Below, in pieces: positions 35,523 through 42,929 of a DNA stretch of 64,000 nucleotides (positions are counted from its first letter, which is position 1; every line of letters starts with the position of its first letter). The DNA is taken from contig CACXHY010000001.1 of NCBI GenBank assembly GCA_902767565.1, positions 62,001-126,000 on the forward strand. The letters are read 5' to 3'. The notes beneath the pieces are model-generated. The model saw only the letters and a program-made list of their open reading frames with translations. It did no database searches and was not told where the DNA came from. The position numbers and the translations under genes were made by a program. The stretch comes from an uncultured Eubacteriales bacterium. GTDB lineage: Bacteria > Bacillota > Clostridia > Christensenellales > Aristaeellaceae.

Positions 35523-36056
35523 TCAGGACAGCAGGGCCTGCACGGACCCGTCAGGCAGGCACTCGCACACAGGCTCCAGCCTCGCCTCTTCCTTCGGGGG
35601 CTCCTCCTCCCGCAGCTGTTTGTTGAGTTCCCGCAGGCGGGCGATCCTTGACTGCACCCTGCGGTTGGTCATCGATTTCAGCTTGAACCGGTCAAACAGC
35701 GCCCGGACGCCCATGGTCACCGGGATGGCGGGAAGCACACCCGCGGTGGCCACGACGGCCGCCCCCACGCCGAGAGCCGCCCCGGTCTTGGCCATGCGGT
35801 ACGCACCGTCCTTCAACCCGGTCTTGCCGGGTTTGCGGCCGAGAATGATGCGCGTTCCCTCCGTCGCGGCGATGATGACGAAAGGCAGGGCGCCGCACAC
35901 CGATGAAGTCAGGTCGGTCAGAATGCCGGTCTCTTCCAGAAGGCCGCTTTCGACCGCCACCTCATCCACATAGGTCAGGCAGGTGGAGATGGAGTCCACC
36001 ACCGTGTTGTACTGGCGCTTTCGGTAGCCGTTGACGATCTCCTCATAGGTTTTCAT
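35523..36056 (-). CDS. Membrane protein of unknown function
   Basis: The protein has 177 aa, with one or two hydrophobic segments (about 50-70 and 95-120, AALGVGAAVVATAGVLPAIPV) and a basic, then acidic, C-terminal helix. It shows a repeated helical pattern with GILTDLTSSVCGALPFVIIA. I do not recognise a family; some resemblance to bacteriocin-associated or EcsC-like small proteins is too weak to call. The ATG at 36056 follows GGGAGG. It starts 16 bases after the coiled-coil gene, so the two are co-transcribed. Confidence 0.6.
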   Translation of the reverse strand: MKTYEEIVNGYRKRQYNTVVDSISTCLTYVDEVAVESGLLEETGILTDLTSSVCGALPFVIIAATEGTRIILGRKPGKTGLKDGAYRMAKTGAALGVGAAVVATAGVLPAIPVTMGVRALFDRFKLKSMTNRRVQSRIARLRELNKQLREEEPPKEEARLEPVCECLPDGSVQALLS

Positions 36057-36072
36057 GACGCTCACCTCCCGC

Positions 36073-36507
36073 TCAGCCCTTGAAGGCGTTGATCAGTGTG
36101 ATGACGACCAGCGATCCGCAGACGATGGCCGCCAGGATGATGGCCTGCCCCAGCCATCCGCTGAAGATGCCCTTCTTTTCCTTCTTTTTGGCCGTGCTCT
36201 TTTCCAGCGCGGATATGCGGTCTTCCAGGCGGCTCAGGCGGGCATCGGCATCCTGCTGCTGTTCCCGCAGGGAGGTCTCCAGCGCCTCGATCTCCGTCTG
36301 AAGCTTCTGGCGCTCCCGGTCGGACGCGTTCTCCAGCGCGTCGATCCGGCTGTGCAGCTTCGACTGGTCCTCGCACAGCCCTTCCGCCACCAGGGTCATC
36401 TCTTCCGTGAAACTTTCCACCAGATTCTGGGTGGTATCTCCCTTCACGGTGCGCACGGCGGTCTCCCACATCCTGCGGGGAACGCTGGTCTGTTTGGGCT
36501 CTGTCAT
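36073..36507 (-). CDS. Coiled-coil protein with C-terminal membrane anchor
   Basis: The protein has 144 aa. Residues ~40-110 form a long charged coiled coil (SRIDALENASDRERQKLQTE and on); residues ~118-141 are one membrane helix (WLGQAIILAAIVCGSLVVI), giving a tail-anchored topology. No enzyme domain is seen. GAGGAGG precedes ATG 36507. It pairs with the unknown membrane protein downstream. Confidence 0.65.
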   Translation of the reverse strand: MTEPKQTSVPRRMWETAVRTVKGDTTQNLVESFTEEMTLVAEGLCEDQSKLHSRIDALENASDRERQKLQTEIEALETSLREQQQDADARLSRLEDRISALEKSTAKKKEKKGIFSGWLGQAIILAAIVCGSLVVITLINAFKG

Positions 36508-36637
36508 GGCCGGGACCTCCTCTCTGTACGGGATCCTTCCGCGGCCGGATCTCCGGATCACGGGCTTGGGGCCGCGATGTGCCTCGCCCGCTCAACATGA
36601 TGGTATCATGGAATTATGAACGCGGTATGAACAGCTG

Positions 36638-38116
36638 TCAGCGGCCGTCCTCCACCTCCGGGGACAGATACCGGTGGGTGATGATGACCGCGATGGCGAT
36701 CAGCATGCCCGCCACTCCGCCGAAGGCGGCGCTGATCCACTTCACGTCGTTCAGCAGCAGGGTGGCCAGCGAGACCGCGATCAGGCAGACGCCCGCCCCG
36801 ATGCCCACGGTGCGGTGCCCTGCCGGCTGGGAAGCGATCAGGGACAGCCGCCAGAGAGCATACACGCAGCCCTCCGTCACCGCCATCATCGCGCCCGCGT
36901 GGCTGCCGCTGCGCTTTGCGATCACCTCGATGAAGAACCAGACGATCAGCGGGAGCAGGAAGCCGGGCGCCAGCGGGGTGACGAAGCTTCGCACGGTGCG
37001 AAGGGGCGGGGTCGGGAACGCGTGATCCTTAGCGATGAGGATGCTCAGGCACAGGGTCAGCAGCGCCAGCAGGAACCACCAGGGTTCCCGTTCCAGGAGC
37101 GATGCCGGCCAGAGCATCAGCCCGAAGAGAGCGCAAAGGACGCAGTGATAGGCCTCCTGCCTGGCCCGCAGCAGCCATTCACGGACCGGACGGTCGAAAT
37201 CGCGGGGCTGCTCGGCGTCCATGTGCAGAGCCCGCGGACGGAAGACGTTGGGCGCGCCGTCGTCTTCGGGCCACTCCACGCCCATGTCGCGGGCGTTCTG
37301 AAGCATCCAGGGGTCTTCCCTGCCGAGCGTGACGCGGATGCCCCGCCGGTGGAGACGCCGGCCGGCTTCCAGGGCCTCGGCCGAAACGCTGTAACGGGCC
37401 ACGGGCTGCACGGCCCCGAGGTAGCAGACCTCCCCCAGCTTACCGTCGATCACCGGCGCCGTCGCGTAGCAGAGGGCATCGGCCGGGAGATCCCGCAGCC
37501 GTTCCCGGTCGTCCCGCATCATGATGCGGCTGCTGCCGTCCAGGACGCGCCTGCATTCCTGCACAAGGGTCGCCCCGCCCACAAAATACGCGCGCAGTTC
37601 CTTGCCGTCCATGACGATCACGCCCGGATAGCCGCAGTACCTGGCGTCATCCACCCGCGGGTGAAGGCGCCTGAAATTGTCGGCGTTGACGCCCAGGGAG
37701 GAGACCCATTCCCGGATGTCTTCCCGGGCGAAGCCGGTGACGCTGCGCTCGTCGGCGGCGCAGCTCTCTGTCAGCGCGATCGCTGCTGACATGGCCGCAA
37801 CTCCCGTGTGTGAACGAAAGCGTTCGCCTTCGATGGCGTCGAAGGGCAGCCAGACCCTTGCCTGCAGCCACCGCCTGCCGATCAGCAGAGCGGGGTCGAT
37901 GCAGACCGTGTCGATCGTGTCGGCCTGCAGGCGGTCCGAGTTGTCTCCCCAGTCCTCATCCTTCAGCGTGCGGCGGCTGGCCCTGACGCAGAGCCACGGA
38001 GCCAGGGGCGCCAGGAAGAAAGCCGGAATGAACCAAAGCAGGGATCCCGGCATCAGCAGGGGAATGCCCAGGACCAATGCCAGCAAGGCCACACAGATCA
38101 GCGCCAGGCGCGGCAA
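36638..38116 (-). CDS. Degenerate P-type ATPase-like membrane protein
   Basis: The protein has 492 aa from TTG 38116 (GGAGG eight bases upstream, 14 bases after the previous stop). Layout: one helical hairpin (1-43), a soluble ~250-residue block, then about six helices. The soluble block follows P2-type ATPase order: ADTIDTVCIDPALLIG (65-80) stands where DKTGTLT should be, FVGGATLVQECRRVLDG (178-194) where KGAPE...C lies, YLGAVQPVARY (232-242) where flGivxxDPxR lies, and LHRRGIRVTLGREDPW (255-270) where the TGD motif lies. Asp74 remains but the Lys-Thr-Gly-Thr is lost, as is TGD. It lacks the actuator domain. It is likely a pseudoenzyme; the homology call is mine from motif order. Last gene of the regulator/GerMN operon. 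Confidence 0.6.
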   Translation of the reverse strand: MPRLALICVALLALVLGIPLLMPGSLLWFIPAFFLAPLAPWLCVRASRRTLKDEDWGDNSDRLQADTIDTVCIDPALLIGRRWLQARVWLPFDAIEGERFRSHTGVAAMSAAIALTESCAADERSVTGFAREDIREWVSSLGVNADNFRRLHPRVDDARYCGYPGVIVMDGKELRAYFVGGATLVQECRRVLDGSSRIMMRDDRERLRDLPADALCYATAPVIDGKLGEVCYLGAVQPVARYSVSAEALEAGRRLHRRGIRVTLGREDPWMLQNARDMGVEWPEDDGAPNVFRPRALHMDAEQPRDFDRPVREWLLRARQEAYHCVLCALFGLMLWPASLLEREPWWFLLALLTLCLSILIAKDHAFPTPPLRTVRSFVTPLAPGFLLPLIVWFFIEVIAKRSGSHAGAMMAVTEGCVYALWRLSLIASQPAGHRTVGIGAGVCLIAVSLATLLLNDVKWISAAFGGVAGMLIAIAVIITHRYLSPEVEDGR

Positions 38117-38130
38117 GCCGTTCACCTCCG

Positions 38131-39666
38131 TTACGGATCCATCAGCGCATGGTTGCGCATGAATTCTCCTGCCCAGTAGAAGGATGTACCCAGATACTCC
38201 CGGACCTCGCCGTCCCAGTAGAACCGGACCCGGTTCACATGCAGGGTATCGCAGAGGGTGTTGACGATCGCATAGCAGCACAGTCTCTGTCCGGACTCAT
38301 CCAGCCGGGAGACCGCGTCGGCAAATCCTCCGGAGAGGTTCACCAGCAGGGTGCCGTTCTCCACGCCGATGCCGATGATGTCCTCGTCCGTCATGCCTTC
38401 GGGCAGGCTGCTGCGCAGTCCCTGGGCGGTCTCTTCCTCCGTCGCGCCCCTGAACATGATCTCCAGCAGCGTCCGGGGGTTTCCCGCGTGATCCGCCGGC
38501 ATGCTGCGGCCCACATAGGTGAGCCTGTCGCCGCGGCACAAGAGGATCTCGTCCTGATCCCGCAGGCCCGCCGCGAAGAAGCGGCGTCTCGTTACGCCGT
38601 CGGTGATGCTGATCATGCCGTACGTTTCGCCGTACAGGGCGGTCAGCATGGTGGATCCGGTAAAGAAGCGCACGCCTGTGACCGACGGGATGAACGTGCA
38701 CAGCGTCCAGTTGATGCAGGCGATGAAGTCGGGGTAGGAGATGCCCTGCGCCTCCAGCAGCTCCTGAAGGTCTTCGCGGAAATACAGGGTGATGATCTTG
38801 CCGCCCTCCGTGGCCTGGGAGACCGTGGGCTGCAGCGTCATCAGGGAGGGAATGTCGGGCATCGTCACGCATCCCGTCACCACCTGCGGGCCCGCGGACA
38901 GGGCCATCAGCAGGCCGGAGGCGAGGATCGCGGCCGTCTGGCCGGAAAAGGTCAGGTTTCGCGCCTCCGCCACGAACCCGCTGCCGTCGGCCAGCGGGAA
39001 ATAGAGGGTGGCCGTGGTGCTGAGAGGCTGCTTCGAGACGTCGCCGCCCAGCGGGGTCCGCCGCGCTTCCATCGCGTCCCAGAGGATCGGCAGTTCCTCG
39101 CCGGGATGCGCGGCGACACTGCCGGCCGGGAGATTGTCGCCCACGTCGTAGGAGACCGCCTGATCCGCGACCAGCACATTGACATACCGGATCCCTGTCA
39201 CGTCGGCCATGGTGGAGGCAATGGCCAGGCCCACGAAGTACATCTCGTCATATTCCAGGGCGAGCGCGGACGAGGCGAGATCGACGGTGCACACATCGCC
39301 GGAGACCTCCACCGGGGCCACCCCGTGGAGTTTCAGCCCGCCGATGCTTCGGGTGGCGCCGTCTCCCTCGGAATCCAGCAGCGCCTGGACCAGCGCCCGT
39401 TCGCTGCCGCTCACCCGTCTCATCGCCACCGTCTCCTGATGAGCCAGCAGTTTCTGGCCGTCGCGGGACGGAAGGTAGATATTCACCCGGGTCTGATCCA
39501 TGAGACCGCTGTCGTCCACGGGCGCCGTGAAGAGGTCGGCAGCCGGCGGGAGCGTGGGCGCGGCCGGCACCGTTCCGTTTCCGGACGAGACCCGTGAGCA
39601 GGAGCTGAGCAATGCCGTCAGCAGGGCGAGGCATATGCACAGACCGCGTTTTCCCTGAGCTTTCAT
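38131..39666 (-). CDS. Lipoprotein with three GerMN-like units
   Basis: The protein has 511 aa. The signal ends in a lipobox-like LLSSC (Cys23), so it is lipid-anchored outside. Three GerMN-type units follow: about 60-180 (TRVNIYLPSRDG, VCTVDLASSALAL), about 215-350 (TTATLYFPLADGSGFVAEAR, ITLYFREDL) and about 370-500 (LLCRGDRLTYVGRSM, LLVNLSGGFADAV). GerM of Bacillus has two; LpqB of Actinobacteria has one plus a propeller. The domain is thought to bind peptidoglycan or other wall partners. One base after the preceding stop; GGAGG upstream of ATG 39666. Confidence 0.75.
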   Translation of the reverse strand: MKAQGKRGLCICLALLTALLSSCSRVSSGNGTVPAAPTLPPAADLFTAPVDDSGLMDQTRVNIYLPSRDGQKLLAHQETVAMRRVSGSERALVQALLDSEGDGATRSIGGLKLHGVAPVEVSGDVCTVDLASSALALEYDEMYFVGLAIASTMADVTGIRYVNVLVADQAVSYDVGDNLPAGSVAAHPGEELPILWDAMEARRTPLGGDVSKQPLSTTATLYFPLADGSGFVAEARNLTFSGQTAAILASGLLMALSAGPQVVTGCVTMPDIPSLMTLQPTVSQATEGGKIITLYFREDLQELLEAQGISYPDFIACINWTLCTFIPSVTGVRFFTGSTMLTALYGETYGMISITDGVTRRRFFAAGLRDQDEILLCRGDRLTYVGRSMPADHAGNPRTLLEIMFRGATEEETAQGLRSSLPEGMTDEDIIGIGVENGTLLVNLSGGFADAVSRLDESGQRLCCYAIVNTLCDTLHVNRVRFYWDGEVREYLGTSFYWAGEFMRNHALMDP

Positions 39667-39667
39667 C

Positions 39668-40651
39668 TCATTCCTCCAGCCAGCCGGTGAGGCTTTGCAT
39701 GCTGATCTTCCACACACCGCCGCTGCGGTGCAGGCGGATCACCCTCGCGTCCAGGGTGCGGGCCCCTCCGTCGTCTCCCCGAAGTTCGACGCGGAGGGAG
39801 ACGGTGCAGCTGCCGCCGTCGCGGCTGACGCTCCAGCCGAGGCAGGAGGCGCTCGTCAGCGGGGCGCAGTTCTCCATATCGGCCACAAAATCCCGGTATG
39901 CAGGCCGCGCTTCCCCCGTGTAGGGATCCACGGCCGCGACATACCGATACAGGCGCTGCCAGTCGCGCCGGAGCCAGCAGGTCATGATCGCGTCCGCGGT
40001 CACGGACGGGGTCAGAAGGCAGGCGTCGTCCCGGGTCTGCGCATCTGCGGGCTCGTCCCCGCCGCCGTCCATGAACCAGCTCTGCGGGAGGCGCAGGCTT
40101 GCGGACAGGACCTCCCCCTGCTCCAGCAGCACCACCACTTCGTCCACGTCAAAGCTGTCCGTCACCGTGGCCACGAGGGACTGCATGGCCAGCTTTCTGC
40201 GGAGCGGGACCTCGGTCTGCCAAACGGGATCGTACTGCCAGTCTTCCGGTTCATCCGGGAACGGATTCAGCCACTCCCGGCTCACCGTCACCAGCAGGGT
40301 GCGCCCGCTGCGGTAGGTGGAAAGGACGCGTGTGCCTTCGGGGAACGGGCTGCCGAGCTCCACATACTGGGTGCCGGGACCGGCGAAGAGCGCCGAGAGC
40401 ACGGCCATCTCCTCCGACTGTCCGCTTTGCTGCGCGACGGCGCGGGTCTCCGGCGCCAGATAGGGTTCATCAAGGAAACGAAACCAAAGGGTCCTTTCTT
40501 CCGTGACCCGGACGGTTTCTTCGACGGCGGCGTCGGGCAGGGTCGGGTCGGTGCCCGGCACCAGCGTGGCTTCGGGGACCGGCAGGGTCCTGGCCGCGCA
40601 GCCCGTGAGCACCAGCAGGACGGGGATGAGGATCCACGCACGCTTTCTCAT
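39668..40651 (-). CDS. GerMN-domain lipoprotein
   Basis: The protein has 327 aa. The lipobox is LLVLTGC (Cys18). One GerMN domain runs at about 52-140: LWFRFLDEPYLAPETRAV, ALFAGPGTQ, FPEGTRVLSTYRSG, LLVTVSREWLNPF. The C-terminal part (~210-325) is an unassigned beta-rich domain. GGGGGAG sits five bases before ATG 40651, and the kinase stop is two bases away. Placed straight after a regulator-kinase pair, it parallels LpqB following mtrAB in Actinobacteria. Confidence 0.8.
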   Translation of the reverse strand: MRKRAWILIPVLLVLTGCAARTLPVPEATLVPGTDPTLPDAAVEETVRVTEERTLWFRFLDEPYLAPETRAVAQQSGQSEEMAVLSALFAGPGTQYVELGSPFPEGTRVLSTYRSGRTLLVTVSREWLNPFPDEPEDWQYDPVWQTEVPLRRKLAMQSLVATVTDSFDVDEVVVLLEQGEVLSASLRLPQSWFMDGGGDEPADAQTRDDACLLTPSVTADAIMTCWLRRDWQRLYRYVAAVDPYTGEARPAYRDFVADMENCAPLTSASCLGWSVSRDGGSCTVSLRVELRGDDGGARTLDARVIRLHRSGGVWKISMQSLTGWLEE

Positions 40652-40653
40652 GG

Positions 40654-42123
40654 TCACTCCCCCTTTTCCTCAATGGGCAGGCGCACCGTGAAAAGGGAGC
40701 CCTCGCCCGGCTTGCTGGAAACGGTGACTTCGCCTCCGTGCATCTGCACCAGCTGACGCACGATGGACAGTCCCAGGCCGGTGCCGCCCGTATCCCTGGA
40801 CCGCGCCTTGTCCACGCGGTAGAAGCGCTCGAAGATGTGGGCCTGATCCTCCGGCGGGATCCCGATGCCGTTGTCCTGTACGGTGAGAATGGCATTGTGA
40901 TTCCTCGCCTGCAGCATGACCTCGATATGCCCGCCGTCCGGCGTGTATTTGAGCGCGTTTTCGGTCAGGTTGTATACGACCTGCTCCAGCTTGGAGCGGT
41001 CGCCCGTCAGCACGATGTTGGGCGAGATGCGCACGTTGAGGTCCTGTCCGCGCTTGTCCGCCTGGGGGATCAGCAGGTGGATGGTTTCGCGGACGGTCTC
41101 GGAGAAGTTCATGCGCGACTTCTTGATCTCCAGGCGGTGGCTGTCCATCTGCGTCAGGGTCAGCAGGTCGCCCACCACGTTCGACAGCCGGTCGATCTCG
41201 TGATTCATGTCCCCCAGGAACTCGGACCGCATATCCAGCGGCATGTCCGGCTGATACAGCACGTTCTCCAGCAGGATCTTCATGGTGGTCAGCGGCGTCT
41301 TCAGCTCGTGGGACGCATTGGAGACGAACTGGTTGCGGCTGCGGTCCAGCGCCTCGATCTGCTCCGCCATGGCGTTATAGCTTTCCGCCAGGGTCCGCAG
41401 TTCCCCGGTGCCCTTGACATTGGCGCGGACCGAGAGATCGCCGTGGCCCATTTTTTGGATCGTGCGGGTCAGGGCGTTGATGGGTTTGGTCAGCAGACGC
41501 GAGATCGCCACCGAAACGATCACCGCGATCACGGCCACGATCAGGAACAGCACGGTCAGGTTGGATTCCACCCGGTCCAGGCTGTCGATCAGTTCTCCCA
41601 CCGAGGAGCAGTACAGCAGCACGCCGACGGGCCCTGTGCCGTCCACCATCTGCACCGCGCAGTAGACGACCCGGGCGTCTCCGTCCGCGGAGGTGACGGC
41701 CGCATCGGGCAGGGTGTGGATGCCGTAGCTGGAAGAGGCGCCGCCGGTCAGGATCGAGAGAATCTCGGGCAGTTCGCTCCGCTGCCCCAGAAGCCGGGCG
41801 CTGCTGTCGAACTGGATCTTTCCGTCCGTGTCCAGGATCAGCAGGCGGCCGTTGAGTTCTCCCGCCGACGATGTGAGGGTATCATTGAGCGCGTCGGTCT
41901 GTCCGGACACAAAAAGAGGCGCAACGGTCGCGGCAAGCCTTTCAAGCGAAAGGCTGTCCTGACGGATGCGCTGCTCATAGAGGTAATCGCGGACGGAACC
42001 GGTGAGAAGGATATCGGTCACAACAAAGGACGCGCTGATGATCAGCATGAAGGCGAGGGTGATCTTGAAGCCGATGCTTCCGAAAAACCTGCGCTTAGTC
42101 CTTGTCTGTGAAATAATAACCAA
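40654..42123 (-). CDS. Sensor histidine kinase (HAMP-HisKA-HATPase)
   Basis: The protein has about 489 aa. Helix 1 (GFKITLAFMLIISASFVV), a ~140-aa extracellular sensor, helix 2 (LTVLFLIVAVIAVIVSVAI), HAMP, then the phospho-acceptor box FVSNASHELKTPL and ATP-binding boxes NLTENALKYTP, DNGIGIP and TGGTGLGLSI. The architecture matches PhoR/WalK/MtrB-type kinases. The start is uncertain: TTG 42123 would overlap the regulator by 29 bases; no good ATG fits and the frame is open to 42216. It should phosphorylate the regulator encoded just upstream. Confidence 0.88.
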   Translation of the reverse strand: MVIISQTRTKRRFFGSIGFKITLAFMLIISASFVVTDILLTGSVRDYLYEQRIRQDSLSLERLAATVAPLFVSGQTDALNDTLTSSAGELNGRLLILDTDGKIQFDSSARLLGQRSELPEILSILTGGASSSYGIHTLPDAAVTSADGDARVVYCAVQMVDGTGPVGVLLYCSSVGELIDSLDRVESNLTVLFLIVAVIAVIVSVAISRLLTKPINALTRTIQKMGHGDLSVRANVKGTGELRTLAESYNAMAEQIEALDRSRNQFVSNASHELKTPLTTMKILLENVLYQPDMPLDMRSEFLGDMNHEIDRLSNVVGDLLTLTQMDSHRLEIKKSRMNFSETVRETIHLLIPQADKRGQDLNVRISPNIVLTGDRSKLEQVVYNLTENALKYTPDGGHIEVMLQARNHNAILTVQDNGIGIPPEDQAHIFERFYRVDKARSRDTGGTGLGLSIVRQLVQMHGGEVTVSSKPGEGSLFTVRLPIEEKGE

Positions 42124-42790
42124 CTCCCCACTTCGTAAAGATGAATTCCGGCATGGTGGTGTCATGCTCGATCTTTTCGCGCAGGCGGCGGATGTGCACG
42201 TCAACGGTGCGGTCATCGCCTGTATAATCGTATTTCCAGACCGTCTCGAGCATCTGCTTGCGGGTGAAGACCTTGCCGCGGTTGGTCACGAAGAGCTGCA
42301 GCAGGTCAAATTCCTTGGCGGTCAGCTTCACCTCACGGCCGGCCAGCGTCACGGTGCGCTTTGCCGGATTGATCTCCAGATCCCGCACGCGGATGATCTT
42401 CTTTTCCTCCACCGTCATGGGGGCGGAGGAAGCGCGGCGCAGGATGGCCTTGATCCTCGCCTTGACCTCCAGGATGTTGAAGGGCTTGGGGATGTAATCG
42501 TCGGCGCCGTATTCCAGGCCCAGGATCTTGTCCATGTCCTCGCCCTTGGCGGTGAGCATGATGATCGGAACATTGCTGTGTTCGCGGATCCGCTGGCAGA
42601 CCTGGATGCCGTCCAGCTTCGGGAGCATCACGTCCAGGAGGATCATGTCGAACGCATCCGAAAAAAACTTGTTCAGCGCCTCTTCTCCGTCCTCAGCGCT
42701 GTCGGTCTCATATCCCTCCTGCTCAAGGGTGTATTTCAATCCCTTCAGGATCAGGGGTTCGTCGTCAACCAGCAGAATCTTTTTCGCCAT
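42095..42790 (-). CDS. OmpR/PhoB-family response regulator
   Basis: The protein has 231 aa. The receiver holds LLVDDEP, the phospho-site Asp in MILLDVMLP, Thr in IIMLTAKG and Lys in PKPF; the C-terminal winged helix has TRKQMLETVWKYDYTGDDRTVDVHIRRLR-type DNA-binding sequence. The wHTH resembles WalR/MtrA. ATG 42790 follows GGAGG by eight bases. First gene of a five-gene operon, with a promoter at 42861-42889. Confidence 0.93.
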   Translation of the reverse strand: MAKKILLVDDEPLILKGLKYTLEQEGYETDSAEDGEEALNKFFSDAFDMILLDVMLPKLDGIQVCQRIREHSNVPIIMLTAKGEDMDKILGLEYGADDYIPKPFNILEVKARIKAILRRASSAPMTVEEKKIIRVRDLEINPAKRTVTLAGREVKLTAKEFDLLQLFVTNRGKVFTRKQMLETVWKYDYTGDDRTVDVHIRRLREKIEHDTTMPEFIFTKWGVGYYFTDKD

Positions 42791-42860
42791 GCCGCATCCT
42801 CCATTGCAAGAAACAGCAGCCTGTCCCGGGCGGCTGTACCAATCTGATGATTCACAGTGA

Positions 42861-42889
42861 ATTGTAATGCATATGACGAAAAAAATCAA
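42861..42889 (-). promoter_or_regulatory. Promoter of the regulator/kinase/GerMN operon
   Basis: On the minus strand TTGATT (42884-42889), 17 bases, TACAAT (42861-42866). The odd-length palindrome ATTCACaGTGAAT at 42850-42862 overlaps the end of the -10 and the expected start of transcription and may be an operator. Confidence 0.6.
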
Positions 42890-42929
42890 GCAAGAACCGC
42901 AAGTTTATTACGAAAATTCGGTAAATTGA

